DNA of 64,000 nt. Source: an uncultured Paracoccaceae bacterium. GTDB lineage: Bacteria > Pseudomonadota > Alphaproteobacteria > Rhodobacterales > Rhodobacteraceae. Below, one piece after another: positions 37,427-48,421 of this stretch (its first letter is position 1; each line of letters begins with the position of its first letter). The notes below the pieces were generated by a model. The model was not told the DNA's origin. It worked only from the letters and a program-made list of their open reading frames with translations, and searched no databases. The DNA lies in contig CANLEQ010000008.1 of the NCBI GenBank assembly GCA_947489705.1, forward strand, positions 84,020-148,019, written 5' to 3'. Both the position numbers and the translations under genes were made by a program.

Positions 37427-38088
37427 CACGATTCCTTTCGCCGGATCAGGATCGCCAGTGACGCGAGAAGGACAAGGGCGAAATAGAGCTCGAACAGCTC
37501 CTCGATCCGGGAGCTGAGGTCCGAAATGTCGTCCGGCACGTCGACGCCCAGCGGCGCGAGCTTTCTCGCCAGACCGTCCAGGGATTTCGCCGAGACCACC
37601 AGCACGCCGCACAGCGCGAAGAGCCAGGCCCACGCGGCGCCCTGGGAGAGGGCGCGCAGCCAGGGGCGCAGCTGGAACAAGGCGAGCCGCACCAGAACGA
37701 CAACGGCGAGGCACACCACGGCCGCGCCGACGAGCTTTTCCCACAAGGGGCTGTCGCCGCTATAAAGGCGAAGCTGAAGGATGCCCTCGCTGGTGAAACG
37801 CTTGTCGAAATCGAGTTCCCGCATCGCCAGGAGGATGAGCCCGACCGCGACGTGCCAGTTACGCGGACCCGTGCGCGCCCCCGCATAGAGAAGCGCCGCA
37901 TAGCCCAGAAGCACCGCGGTGACGGATTCGATCCCGCCGCCCTCTCGCAGCAGCCATTTCCCCTCCGGCGAGCGCAGGAGGTCGAAGGAGATGAAGGCGA
38001 GGACGACCGCAAGGGCGACGGCGATGGAAAACGAGAGGGGTGGTGCGGATCGGAAATCCGCTTCTTCCTGGTATCGGTCTTGGTGCAT
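37426..38088 (-). CDS. Multi-pass membrane protein of unknown function
   Basis: 220 residues with about six predicted transmembrane segments (near 20-40, 53-72, 78-92, 117-138, 148-168 and 195-215), a short charged N-terminus and an acidic stretch before the last helix (DISDLSSRIEELFELY). I recognise no family. It starts downstream of the ftsH terminator and is coupled to the MOSC gene. Confidence 0.75.
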   Translation of the reverse strand: MHQDRYQEEADFRSAPPLSFSIAVALAVVLAFISFDLLRSPEGKWLLREGGGIESVTAVLLGYAALLYAGARTGPRNWHVAVGLILLAMRELDFDKRFTSEGILQLRLYSGDSPLWEKLVGAAVVCLAVVVLVRLALFQLRPWLRALSQGAAWAWLFALCGVLVVSAKSLDGLARKLAPLGVDVPDDISDLSSRIEELFELYFALVLLASLAILIRRKES

Positions 38089-38102
38089 CGAGGCTTGGTT
38101 CC

Positions 38103-38141
38103 AAAAAACGAAAAGGCCGCAATGCCGATGGCAATGCGGCC
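38103..38141 (-). terminator. Intrinsic terminator after ftsH
   Basis: A 12-bp stem with a single A-A mismatch (GGCCGCAATGCC / GGCAATGCGGCC) and a 3-base loop is followed on the minus strand by TTTTCGTTTTTT. It begins 20 bases after the ftsH stop and separates ftsH from the membrane protein/MOSC pair. Confidence 0.85.
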
Positions 38142-38160
38142 TGTTTCTTACGGTTTGAGG

Positions 38161-40077
<1,917 letters not shown>

Positions 40078-40123
40078 AGATATCTCCCTTTACGGGTTCA
40101 GACCGGACGAACCGGATGCGACT

Positions 40124-40154
40124 CACAGATAGGTATCAGGCCCGCATGTTCAAT
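40124..40154 (-). promoter_or_regulatory. Heat-shock (RpoH-type) promoter for ftsH
   Basis: On the minus strand the -10 region CCTATCTGTG (40124-40133) fits the alphaproteobacterial RpoH pattern CYTATnTnnG at every fixed position. The -35 ATTG (40151-40154) matches three of four bases of CTTG, at the expected 17-base spacing. The -35 lies in the last codons of tilS. Transcription would start about 40 bases before the ftsH TTG. The same bases also resemble a sigma-70 promoter (TTGAAC, 16 bases, TATCTG). Confidence 0.65.
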
Positions 40155-41412
40155 GCGAGACACGGTTCAGAGGGAAATCGGCGCGATCATCCGCCAAACG
40201 TACCGACCATCCGTTCGCATACCCCGCCAGCGGGGCCGAAACAAGCGTACCGCCCCGCCAGAGAGACGGCGACGACAGGAGCGAGCGGCGGGGCAGGCCC
40301 GACAGGCGCCAATCGGCGAGCATGGACAGACCGTCCGGACCCAGCGCCCGAACTCGTGCACCTGCCTCGTCAGGGCCTTCGAGGCACCATCGTCGGTCCC
40401 AGGTTTCGTGGGGATCGGCAGTCAGGTCGCGTACCGCGCTCCATTCGCGGGTAAGGCGGATCTCGCCGCCATCGAACGTGGCGAGGCAGCCGCCGAGCGT
40501 CGCGATCTCCTGCCGGTCCAACCTCGCCAGGAAGCGCTCCAGTGCCGCCTCGCGCGGCGGATATGCCGCACCCGCGATCCACGCGATCGCGAGCCGGACG
40601 ATTCTCCGCCGCGTCTCGTGACCGAGCGCATGGAGCGCGTTCCACCCGATCAACAGGTCCCCCCGGTCCCGCCGCGCGATGTCGCGCGCCGCATCCCCGG
40701 CGACGCGATCGAGTTCGTCACGCGCCGAGGCGAGGTTGCGCGCCACCTGCGAAAGATGCCCGGCTCCGATCCCGAGATCCGCGAGCGCGGCCATCGCGCG
40801 GCGCGCCCGCGTCCGGTCGAACCTTGCATCGTCGTTGCTGGGATCGTCGCGCCATTCCAGGCCGCGATGCGCGAGATAGCCCCGGAGCGCCAGGCGCGAC
40901 GCGCCGAGAAGCGGTCGGTGGAACGTCACGCCGTCGCGACGGAAGCTCGGCGCCATCGCCGACAAGCCGTCCACCCCGGCGCGCCTTGTCAGTCGCATGA
41001 GGAACGTCTCGGCCTGATCGTCGGCGGTATGGCCCAGAAGCACATGCGCGATGCCCCGATGCCGCGCCCAGTCGGCCATCAATCCATAGCGCGCCGCCCG
41101 CGCGCCGGCCTGAAGGTTGCCCGAAAGCTTTGCCCGCCGCCAGATCAGGATGTCGTGATCGACCCCGAGCCGGTGACAGGTCGCGCGCACGAACCGCGCC
41201 TCCTCGGCCGATCCCGGGCGCAGGTCGTGATCGACCGTGGCGACGGCGAGGTCACGGCCCGTCGCGGCGGCAAGATGGAGAAGTGCGACGGAATCGCTGC
41301 CGCCCGAGACCGCCAAGCCGATCCGCCCGGCCGGCAGATGCGCGAGGGCTTCGGAAAGCATGCGGGTCAGCTCCGCATCGCCGGAGGGGGCGCCCGGCAC
41401 CCCTTGCGTCAC
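40150..41412 (-). CDS. tilS: tRNA(Ile)-lysidine synthetase TilS
   Basis: 420 residues. The PP-loop ATP pyrophosphatase motif SGGSDS is at 36-41, and GHTADDQAETFLMRLTRRAG follows, as in TilS. The enzyme adds lysine to C34 of the CAU anticodon of a minor tRNA-Ile so that it reads AUA. The start is GTG within the cpoB stop (GTGA). Its position between the Tol-Pal genes and ftsH is the normal alphaproteobacterial order. Confidence 0.95.
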   Translation of the reverse strand: MTQGVPGAPSGDAELTRMLSEALAHLPAGRIGLAVSGGSDSVALLHLAAATGRDLAVATVDHDLRPGSAEEARFVRATCHRLGVDHDILIWRRAKLSGNLQAGARAARYGLMADWARHRGIAHVLLGHTADDQAETFLMRLTRRAGVDGLSAMAPSFRRDGVTFHRPLLGASRLALRGYLAHRGLEWRDDPSNDDARFDRTRARRAMAALADLGIGAGHLSQVARNLASARDELDRVAGDAARDIARRDRGDLLIGWNALHALGHETRRRIVRLAIAWIAGAAYPPREAALERFLARLDRQEIATLGGCLATFDGGEIRLTREWSAVRDLTADPHETWDRRWCLEGPDEAGARVRALGPDGLSMLADWRLSGLPRRSLLSSPSLWRGGTLVSAPLAGYANGWSVRLADDRADFPLNRVSH

Positions 41413-42227
41413 GAACAGCCGATATCGGCCCGTGCGGTCTGTGCCTCCACAGACGACGCGCTCTCGGGATAGCGCGTCGTGACCTCGCCGAGCGTAGCGC
41501 AGGCATCGGCGCGCTGGTTCAGCGTCTCGAGCTTGAGGCCGAGATTGAGCAGGGCTTCGGGGGCGAACGGTCCCTGAGGATCGCCGCTGAACGCATCGAG
41601 ATAGGCGCGCGCCGCCTCGGCGTCGTCGCCGAGTTGCGACAGCGCCTGCGCGCGCAGGAAATGCGCCTCGATCGTCAGTGGGCCGCTGGTATAGGTCTCG
41701 GCGAAGGCCTGGAAGAGGTCCGCGGCGCTGCGAAAGCTACCGGAATCGAGGGCCTCCTTCGCCCGATCGAAATCGTCCTGTTCGCCCACGGCCATCTGTG
41801 CACCCGCGCTCGGACGCGGTGCCGGCGCGGTGCGAGGCGCGGGCGTGTCGGCGGCGTCGCCGCCGAGCGTGGGCGTCTCGCCCAGCGTGCCGATATCGCA
41901 ATTCGGCTCCAGCTCGCAGAGACGGAATTCGAGATCGCCGACGCGGTTGGTGCCATCGCTCACCACGCGGTTGATCCGGAATTCGAGCTCTTCGGTCTGC
42001 CCGGTGAGGCGTCTGAGCTCCGCCTCCATCGCGTCGATCCGCTCCAGAGCGGAGGTGCCCGACAGATCCAGCCGGGCGCTTCCGGTGCTCGACAGCTCGT
42101 CCCTGAGCGACTGAACCTCGGTGAAGAGCGCCGAGAGCTCTTCGCGGATGTCCGCAAGTGTCTCGTCCTGCTGCGCCGAGGCGATGCCGGGCAACAGGAG
42201 AAGCGCGCAGAGGATCAGGCGCCGCAT
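41409..42227 (-). CDS. cpoB: Tol-Pal system coordinator CpoB/YbgF
   Basis: 272 residues: a signal peptide to about residue 19, a short coiled-coil region (about 25-85, rich in Glu, Leu and Arg) and a C-terminal TPR domain (FDRAKEALDSG, PEALLNLG). CpoB links Tol-Pal constriction to peptidoglycan synthesis at division. It lies four bases after pal and overlaps tilS. Confidence 0.93.
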   Translation of the reverse strand: MRRLILCALLLLPGIASAQQDETLADIREELSALFTEVQSLRDELSSTGSARLDLSGTSALERIDAMEAELRRLTGQTEELEFRINRVVSDGTNRVGDLEFRLCELEPNCDIGTLGETPTLGGDAADTPAPRTAPAPRPSAGAQMAVGEQDDFDRAKEALDSGSFRSAADLFQAFAETYTSGPLTIEAHFLRAQALSQLGDDAEAARAYLDAFSGDPQGPFAPEALLNLGLKLETLNQRADACATLGEVTTRYPESASSVEAQTARADIGCS

Positions 42228-42231
42228 CGCG

Positions 42232-42771
42232 TCAGCTGACCGGCATGCCGGACGCGACCACGGTCACGGCGCGGCGGTTCTGTGCGTAGCACGATTCGGT
42301 CGAACAGACCTCGATCGGGCGTTCCTTGCCATAGGTGACCGTGCGCAGACGCGCGGCCGATACGCCCTGGCTCACCAGGAAGTCGCGCGCCGAGGAGGCA
42401 CGGCGCGCACCCAGGGCGAGGTTGTATTCCCGCGTTCCCTGCTCGTCGGCATGGCCCTCGATGATGGCGGTATATCCGGGATTGCTGTTGAGCCAGTTCG
42501 CCTGCGCCATGAGCGTGCTGCGGGCCTCGGGCGATATGCTCGACTGATCGACGGCGAAGAGCACCCGGTCGCCGACGCTCTGCTGGAAATACTCCGCCGA
42601 TCCGGGATCGAGCGGGCCGGTGGTCACGCTGCCATTGCCGAAGCCCGGATTGTTCGGGTCGTAGAGGCCGGTGGCGTCTCCGGGCCCGCCGGGGCCGAAG
42701 CGGTCGGGACTGGAACAGGCCGCGAGGCCCAGAAGCGCGGTCAGCGTGACAGCGGCGAGATTGAATTTCAT
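42232..42771 (-). CDS. pal: Peptidoglycan-associated lipoprotein Pal
   Basis: 179 residues. The lipobox GLAAC is near residue 19, followed by a Gly/Pro-rich linker and an OmpA-like domain (IEGHADEQGTREYNLALGAR, residues ~110-130; RAVTVV at the end). Pal anchors the outer membrane to the wall and is bound by TolB. It sits 82 bases after tolB. Confidence 0.97.
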   Translation of the reverse strand: MKFNLAAVTLTALLGLAACSSPDRFGPGGPGDATGLYDPNNPGFGNGSVTTGPLDPGSAEYFQQSVGDRVLFAVDQSSISPEARSTLMAQANWLNSNPGYTAIIEGHADEQGTREYNLALGARRASSARDFLVSQGVSAARLRTVTYGKERPIEVCSTESCYAQNRRAVTVVASGMPVS

Positions 42772-42853
42772 GGGCTCGTTTCCTCAGATTGCCGCCGGTT
42801 CGGGTCCGGACATGCCCTGCCGTGATAGCATCGCGCGCCTGCCTTGCAAACCG

Positions 42854-44176
42854 TCACTGCAGCAGCGGCGACCAGGCCGGATCGGAGGCGGCGTTGGGGG
42901 TCGGGATCTGCTTGAGATTGCGGCCCGACACGTCGACCGAAAAGAGCGCGGGCTGCCCCCCCGCGCCGGCACTTTCGCGGGTGAACATGATGACGCGGCC
43001 ATTGGGCGCCCAGGTGGGACCCTCGTCGAGGAAGGACGCGGTCAGCAACCGCTCCTCGCTGCCGTCGGTGCGCATGACGCCGATGTGGAACCGCCCCGCA
43101 TTCTGCTTGGTGAACGCGATGAGGTCGCCGCGGGGCGACCAGACGGGGGTGCCGTACCGCCCTTCGCCGAAGCTGATCCGCCGCGGCTCGCCGCCGCCCG
43201 AGGGCATGATATAGAGCTGCGGCGTGCCGGACCGGTCGGATTCGAAGACGATCTCGCTGCCGTCGGGGCTGTAGGAGGGCGCGGTCTCGATGCTGGGCGC
43301 ATTGGTCAGCGCCTCGGGCTGCCCGCCGGGCCGGGAGCGATAGATGTCGGTATTGCCGTTGATCGCCGCCGAGAAGATCACCGTCCGGCCGTCGGGCGCA
43401 TATCGCGGCGCGAAGGTCATTGATTCCGCCGGAACCGACAGGGGCACGCGGTTCACGCTCCCGACGTTGAGCTCGTAGATCTGCGGAAATCCGGTCTCGT
43501 AGCTGGTATAGAGCACCCGTTCCCCGCCCGGAGAGAACCGCGGCGCCAGGACCAGCGAGGTGCTGTCGGTCAGATACTGCACGTTGGCGCCGTCGTAATC
43601 CATCACTGCGAGCCGTTTCAGCCGGTCGTTCTTAGGGCCCGTCTCGCTCACATAGACGACGCGGCTGTCGAAATAGCCGGTCTCGCCGGTGATGCGCGAA
43701 TAGACCGCGTCGCTGACCTTGTGGGCGAGCCGGCGCCAGGCATCCGTCGATCCGCCGAATTGCAGCCCCTCGCCCAGCGGCGCCTCCGAAAAGACATCGA
43801 AGAGCCGGAACTTCACGTTGATCTGGTCGCCCGAGACGCTGACGGCCCCCGTGACGAGCGCCTGCGCGTTGATCGCCTTCCAGTTGGCATAGGTGACCTG
43901 CGGCGTGAACTCGGTGATCTGGGTGACGAAGGCCTCCTGCGGGATCCGGCGGAAGAGCCCGGTTCCGGTCAGGTCGGCCGCGACCACGTCGGTAATCCGC
44001 TGCGCCCATTCCTGGGCCTCGGGATTCTCGGCCACGAAGGTCGGCAGGGCGAATGGCAGAGGCTCCACCACGCCTTCGGTGATCTCGATGCGCAGCGGTC
44101 CGTCCTGCGCCTGGACAGGTGGGACCACCATCGCCAGGGCAACGAAGGCCGGGATCAGAAAACGCAACAAGGTCAT
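42854..44176 (-). CDS. tolB: Tol-Pal system beta-propeller protein TolB
   Basis: 440 residues. A signal peptide ends near PPVQAQ (residue 24). An N-terminal alpha/beta domain is followed by six WD/PD40-type propeller repeats marked by [34 protein letters not shown] and [12 protein letters not shown]. It is a periplasmic partner of Pal and TolA in outer-membrane constriction at division. Confidence 0.97.
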   Translation of the reverse strand: MTLLRFLIPAFVALAMVVPPVQAQDGPLRIEITEGVVEPLPFALPTFVAENPEAQEWAQRITDVVAADLTGTGLFRRIPQEAFVTQITEFTPQVTYANWKAINAQALVTGAVSVSGDQINVKFRLFDVFSEAPLGEGLQFGGSTDAWRRLAHKVSDAVYSRITGETGYFDSRVVYVSETGPKNDRLKRLAVMDYDGANVQYLTDSTSLVLAPRFSPGGERVLYTSYETGFPQIYELNVGSVNRVPLSVPAESMTFAPRYAPDGRTVIFSAAINGNTDIYRSRPGGQPEALTNAPSIETAPSYSPDGSEIVFESDRSGTPQLYIMPSGGGEPRRISFGEGRYGTPVWSPRGDLIAFTKQNAGRFHIGVMRTDGSEERLLTASFLDEGPTWAPNGRVIMFTRESAGAGGQPALFSVDVSGRNLKQIPTPNAASDPAWSPLLQ

Positions 44177-44249
44177 GGAAACTCCATTCTCGAATTCGGG
44201 GCCGCCGGCCCTCTTTGCTGATAGTTGGCGCGATATGCCATGACAACGC

Positions 44250-45395
44250 TCATCTCAGGCGCATTCCCTCAGGGTTGAAGGTGACCTCCACCTCCTGCCA
44301 CTGGCCGTATTTCTCGACCGGCAGGTTGTAGCCGCCATCCTGGTTCTGGCAGCGCAGGATCGCCCGGCGCCCGGCCTCGTAGGCCGCGTTGATGGCGGCC
44401 GCATCGCCGCCGCTCGCGTCGGTCTGGCGGATGGACGAGGTCACGACGCGGGCATCCTGCGTCATCTCGAACCGGATCGACACGGTGACGTTCGAGGCCT
44501 GCGATCCGGTATCGACGTTCCAGCACTGGCGGACGGCAAGGCGGAACGCCTCGCGCTCGCCCTCGGTCAGGGGCGGCCCGGCGGGAAGTCCTTCCTGCGG
44601 GGCCTGTTCCAGGAGTTGTTCCAGCCCGGCGATCGCCTCCTGCGCGGCTTCGTTCACGTTGTCCGACGCGGCCGTGCTGGTCGTGGGTTCGGTGCGCGGG
44701 GCGGTCGGGGTTTCGGCCGGCGGCGCGGGCGGGGTCGGACGGCCGCGCGGCCGGACCGTGCCGTCGGGGGCCGCATTGGTGACCTGCGTCGGACGGTCGG
44801 CTTCGGTCACGATCTCCTCGGCCGTCTCGGGCGGCGCGGTTGGCGTCTCCTCCTCCACCACTTCCTCGGGGGCTTCGACGGGTTCGGGATCGGGCGCCTC
44901 CATCACCGCGGGCGCCTCTTCGGCCTCGGGCGGTGGCGGCGGCGTGGCTTCGGTCGAGACGCGCGGCGCCGGGCGCGGCACGTCGACGGGCGCCACGGGC
45001 CGGTCGTCGCTCGCCGGCGGGGCGGGCGGGGCGGGATCGGCCTCGGTGATCTCGGGGGGGGCCGGCGGCGCGGGTTCCGGCATGGGTTCCGGCTCGGGCT
45101 CGACTTCGGCGGCGGGTTCCGGGTCGGGCGCCGGCTCCTCGGCGGGCTCGGGCTCGGGCGCGGGTGTCTCGGGCGGGTCCGGAACCTCGAGCGCGGCCAT
45201 CGGCGGCTCGGTCGCGGGCGTCTGCTCCTCGGCCACGTCCGGACGGGTCAACGCGGCGAAGTCCTCTTCGCTGATCACGCTGACCTGCGCCACGTCGGGC
45301 GGCGGCAACCGGTCGCGCCCGAACATTCCGCCGAAGAGCGCGAAAAGGATCAACGCGGCATGTGCCGTGCCTGAAATGATCGTGCCCGGGTTCAT
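44250..45395 (-). CDS. tolA: TolA-type energy transducer with long Pro/Glu linker
   Basis: 381 residues. One N-terminal transmembrane helix (about 6-23) is followed by a very long linker rich in Pro, Glu and Ala (about 50-240) and a C-terminal TolA/TonB-like domain (about 270-381, including [12 protein letters not shown] and [11 protein letters not shown]). TolA carries proton-motive energy from TolQR to TolB-Pal. The linker is of the PEA/PEP type rather than the helical AKE type of E. coli TolA. Confidence 0.9.
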   Translation of the reverse strand: MNPGTIISGTAHAALILFALFGGMFGRDRLPPPDVAQVSVISEEDFAALTRPDVAEEQTPATEPPMAALEVPDPPETPAPEPEPAEEPAPDPEPAAEVEPEPEPMPEPAPPAPPEITEADPAPPAPPASDDRPVAPVDVPRPAPRVSTEATPPPPPEAEEAPAVMEAPDPEPVEAPEEVVEEETPTAPPETAEEIVTEADRPTQVTNAAPDGTVRPRGRPTPPAPPAETPTAPRTEPTTSTAASDNVNEAAQEAIAGLEQLLEQAPQEGLPAGPPLTEGEREAFRLAVRQCWNVDTGSQASNVTVSIRFEMTQDARVVTSSIRQTDASGGDAAAINAAYEAGRRAILRCQNQDGGYNLPVEKYGQWQEVEVTFNPEGMRLR

Positions 45396-45413
45396 GAAAG
45401 ACCCCTCAGCGTC

Positions 45414-45887
45414 CTATCCGTCCGACCCGTCGAAGCGCGGGCCGCCGGCATCCGTCACCAGCCCGATATCCGCGAAGCCGCCGGCGTTGAGCGCGCCCAT
45501 CACCTGGACCACGTCGCTGTAGGGGATGGCGCCGTCGGCCCGGATGAAGACCTTGCGGCTCTCGCGCTCGGCGGCGATGGCCCGAAGCTGCCCGATCAGG
45601 TCGTCGCTCTCGGTCTCGTTGTCCATCAGCAGGACGCGTCCGTCCGCGGTCAGCGTGATGGCGAGCGGCTCCTCCCGCTCGGTGGGCAGGGCTTCGGCCG
45701 CCGTCTCTGGAAGCTGCACGGGCACGCCCACGGTCAGGAGCGGTGCGGCCACCATGAACACGATGAGCAGCACCAGCATCACGTCGACGAAGGGCGTCAC
45801 GTTGATCTCGGCCATCGGGCGGGTGCGTCCCCGACCCCGCCTGCGGCGCGACCCGCCGCCGTCGCGCTGGATGGTGCCCGCTCCCAT
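45414..45887 (-). CDS. tolR: Tol-Pal proton channel subunit TolR (ExbD family)
   Basis: 157 residues. The single helix (about 31-52) contains the essential aspartate in EINVTPFVDVMLVLLIVF. A basic N-terminus (RRRRGRGR) precedes it. With TolQ it makes the proton channel that drives TolA. The ATG is three bases after tolQ ends. Confidence 0.96.
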   Translation of the reverse strand: MGAGTIQRDGGGSRRRRGRGRTRPMAEINVTPFVDVMLVLLIVFMVAAPLLTVGVPVQLPETAAEALPTEREEPLAITLTADGRVLLMDNETESDDLIGQLRAIAAERESRKVFIRADGAIPYSDVVQVMGALNAGGFADIGLVTDAGGPRFDGSDG

Positions 45888-45890
45888 CGA

Positions 45891-46586
45891 TCAGGCGTCC
45901 AGCTGGCGCGAGAGGATGGTCGTGAACTCGTCGGCGAAGGATTCGTACCCGCCCACGATGCGGTTCGCGTCGGTCGAGAGCTTGTTGTAGAAGATGACCG
46001 CCGGGATCGCCGCGAGAAGTCCCAGCCCCGTGGCCAGAAGGGCCTCGGCGATGCCGGGCGCGACCACGGCGAGGTTGGTGTTCTGCTGCGCCGCGATCTC
46101 GATGAAGGCGTTCATGATGCCCCAGACCGTGCCGAAGAGCCCCACGAAGGGCGCCGTCGCGCCGACGGTGGCCAGAAACGGCAGGCCCCGTTCCAGATCC
46201 TCCGCCTCGCGCTGGATCGCCACGTCCATCGAACGGTCGATCCGCGCCTGGGCGCCCGGGATCAGCGCGCCGTCGTCGCGGTGGCTGCGCTGCCACTCGG
46301 CCATGCCGGCGGCAAAGACGCTGGCGGCGCGCCCGTCGGGATCGGGCCCGAGCTTGCGGTAGAGCTCGTCGAGCGGCTCGCCGGACCAGAAGGCCGCGTC
46401 GAACTCGGCCGCCTCGGTGCGCGCGCGGCGATAGGCGAGCCATTTCTGGATGATCGTGGCCCAGGCCCAGAACGACGCCAGGATCAGCAGCAGCATCACG
46501 AACTTAACGGTGAGGGTCGCGCGGGCGAACAGCGCCCACATGGAGAAATCCATCTCCGACGCCAGGGTCAAAGTCTCGGTTTCCAT
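45891..46586 (-). CDS. tolQ: Tol-Pal proton channel subunit TolQ (ExbB family)
   Basis: 231 residues with three transmembrane helices (about 10-40, 128-160 and 172-200). The family motif ATVGATAPFVGLFGTVWGIM is at about 135-154, and ALLATGLGLLAAIPAVIFYNK follows. It leads the tolQRAB-pal-cpoB row and lies 104 bases after ybgC. Confidence 0.97.
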   Translation of the reverse strand: METETLTLASEMDFSMWALFARATLTVKFVMLLLILASFWAWATIIQKWLAYRRARTEAAEFDAAFWSGEPLDELYRKLGPDPDGRAASVFAAGMAEWQRSHRDDGALIPGAQARIDRSMDVAIQREAEDLERGLPFLATVGATAPFVGLFGTVWGIMNAFIEIAAQQNTNLAVVAPGIAEALLATGLGLLAAIPAVIFYNKLSTDANRIVGGYESFADEFTTILSRQLDA

Positions 46587-46690
46587 CTGCCTGCTCTCTC
46601 GCTCTCAAGCGGGCCGCGTTATCGGGCCTCGTTGCGCATTAGATACAGCACCGCGCCTGCGAAAGCCATCATTTCCACACAATGGGGTGA

Positions 46691-47083
46691 TCATACGCTC
46701 CGGCGCAGCGCATCGGGCAGGCGCGCGGGCCGTCCGGTCCGCGCCAGAAGCGCCACGAGTTCCACCTCCGCGCGGAAGAGCGGCGTCTCGCCCCGCCGGA
46801 CACTCTGATCGAGGGTCATCCGCGCCCCGGAGACCGTCCGGATGTCGGTCGTAACTTCCAGCAGATCGTCGAGCCGTGCGGGAGCGAGAAACTCGGCCGT
46901 GATGCGCCGCACGACGAAGACCGTCCCCGCGTCGCGCAGGGCGACCTGGTCCACCCCCATCTCCCGGACCCATGCCGAGCGGCCGCGTTCGATGAACTTG
47001 AGGTAATTCGCGTGGTAGACGATGCCGCCCATATCCGTGTCTTCGTAATAGACGGTCACGGGCAGACGATGCGTCCGGCTCAT
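46691..47083 (-). CDS. ybgC: Tol-Pal associated acyl-CoA thioesterase YbgC
   Basis: 130 residues of the hotdog fold. The catalytic aspartate is in YYEDTDMGGIVYHANYLKF (YEDTDMGGIVYHANY), the 4-hydroxybenzoyl-CoA thioesterase signature. It hydrolyses acyl-CoA or acyl-ACP and is usually encoded before tolQ, as here. The ATG overlaps the stop of the upstream unknown gene (ATGA). Confidence 0.94.
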   Translation of the reverse strand: MSRTHRLPVTVYYEDTDMGGIVYHANYLKFIERGRSAWVREMGVDQVALRDAGTVFVVRRITAEFLAPARLDDLLEVTTDIRTVSGARMTLDQSVRRGETPLFRAEVELVALLARTGRPARLPDALRRSV

Positions 47084-47706
47084 CGCGCGAGGCCCACCCG
47101 CGCGGCGAGCCGCAGCGCATGGCTCGCATCCGACGCCGATGCGGGCATCACGGGGTCGTAGGCCGCACGGATCAGCGCGCCGATTTCCGGCCGGAGGACG
47201 GTGGCGCCCCCCGGTGTCACCCCCAGCGGCGAGCGATCCGAAAAGGCGCGGTCGGACCAAAGCAGCATCGTCTGGACCACCTGGCCGAGCGCCAGGGCCT
47301 CGGCGGGCATCGCCGACATTTCGGCATCCATGCGCACGAAGACGAAGGCGGCGCGGATGGCATCCGCCTCGTCGAAGCGGAACACGCGGTACTGACTTGC
47401 CCCCGCCGCCTCGAGCCGGTCGAGAAGCGGGCCGAGATCGGGGATCAGGCGATCGAGATCGGGAACGCCGCGCAACTCGTCCCAGTCGCGCAGGAAGAAG
47501 ATCATCAGGTTCACGCCGAGCTCGGGATCCATCTCGGCAACCTCGTGCCCCGCGAGATCCGCCACCGCCTCGATCGCCCCCTTGACGAGCGAGAGCGTCG
47601 CGTCGTCGACGCCGAAGACGACGGGCGCGATCGGCCGCCCCCAGCGGGCAAAGGCGAAGCGCCCGTCCGAGCGCGTGAAGAGCGCGGTGATCTCGTCGGC
47701 TGTCAT
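47080..47706 (-). CDS. Conserved-looking protein of unknown function before ybgC
   Basis: 208 residues, soluble, with no signal peptide or transmembrane helix. It has Asp/Leu-rich segments such as DRLIPDLGPLLDRLEAAGA and a hydrophobic core (NLMIFFLRDWDEL, RAAFVFVRMDAEM). I recognise no family or catalytic motif. It is translationally coupled to ybgC, so a link with the Tol-Pal or lipid pathway is possible but only inferred. Confidence 0.75.
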   Translation of the reverse strand: MTADEITALFTRSDGRFAFARWGRPIAPVVFGVDDATLSLVKGAIEAVADLAGHEVAEMDPELGVNLMIFFLRDWDELRGVPDLDRLIPDLGPLLDRLEAAGASQYRVFRFDEADAIRAAFVFVRMDAEMSAMPAEALALGQVVQTMLLWSDRAFSDRSPLGVTPGGATVLRPEIGALIRAAYDPVMPASASDASHALRLAARVGLAR

Positions 47707-47748
47707 GGCGCGCCACCTACAATCGCGCGGCGCCCCATGGCAAGGCTT

Positions 47749-48402
47749 TCAGCGCGCGCGCCGGGCGAGGTCGAGCACCTTCGGACCCAGATCCTCCACG
47801 ATCAATTCGACGCCCTGCGCGTTCGGATGGATGCCGTCAGCCTGCATGAAGTCCGAGATGGCCGTCTGCCGGTCGGGCATGCGGGTGAGCGCGCCCAGGA
47901 AATCGGGGGCCAGCAGCGCGTCGTATTCGGCCGCGAGATCGGTATAGATGGCGTTGAAATCGGCGCGGTATTCCGGCCCGTAATTGCCCGGCGCGGAGAT
48001 TCCGACCAGCAGGACGGGAACGTCCGCCGTCCCGGCCCGCGCGAGGATCGCGTCGAGATTCTCGCGGCTGACCTCCGGAGCGATGCCGCGCAGCACGTCG
48101 TTGCCGCCGAGCGCCACGATCATCGCGTCCACCTCGGGCGTGAGCGTCCAGTCGACGCGGCTGCGGCCGCCGGCGGTCGTGTCGCCCGAAACGCCCGCAT
48201 TGATCATCGCGACATCCGCCCCCTCGGCATCGAGCCAATCCTGAAGTTGCGGCACGAAGCCGTCCTCCTGCGGCAGGCCGTAGCCCTGCGTCAGCGAATC
48301 GCCCAATGCCGCGATCGTGATCGTCCCGGCAGACAGGGGGGTTGCCAGAGCGAGGCAAAGCGCCGCCTTGGCAAGCACCGCCCGGGCCCCATATGCGGGC
48401 AT
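47749..48402 (-). CDS. Arylesterase / SGNH hydrolase (TesA-like)
   Basis: 217 residues with a signal peptide to about residue 25. SGNH blocks are clear: block I ALGDSLTQGYG with catalytic S36, block II NAGVSGDTTAGG, block III ALGGNDVLRG and block V DGIHPNAQG with the Asp-His pair. It is a periplasmic esterase related to TesA/arylesterase. Its start is only 19 bases from the divergent ABC ATPase gene, the same pairing as tesA-ybbA in E. coli. Confidence 0.92.
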   Translation of the reverse strand: MPAYGARAVLAKAALCLALATPLSAGTITIAALGDSLTQGYGLPQEDGFVPQLQDWLDAEGADVAMINAGVSGDTTAGGRSRVDWTLTPEVDAMIVALGGNDVLRGIAPEVSRENLDAILARAGTADVPVLLVGISAPGNYGPEYRADFNAIYTDLAAEYDALLAPDFLGALTRMPDRQTAISDFMQADGIHPNAQGVELIVEDLGPKVLDLARRAR

Positions 48403-48421
48403 GACGCGAAGGGATGAGATT

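Noticed and set aside
44389..45522. A Gly/Ser-rich frame opposite tolA
   Set aside because: It is the complement of the Pro/Glu-rich tolA linker, not a surface repeat protein.
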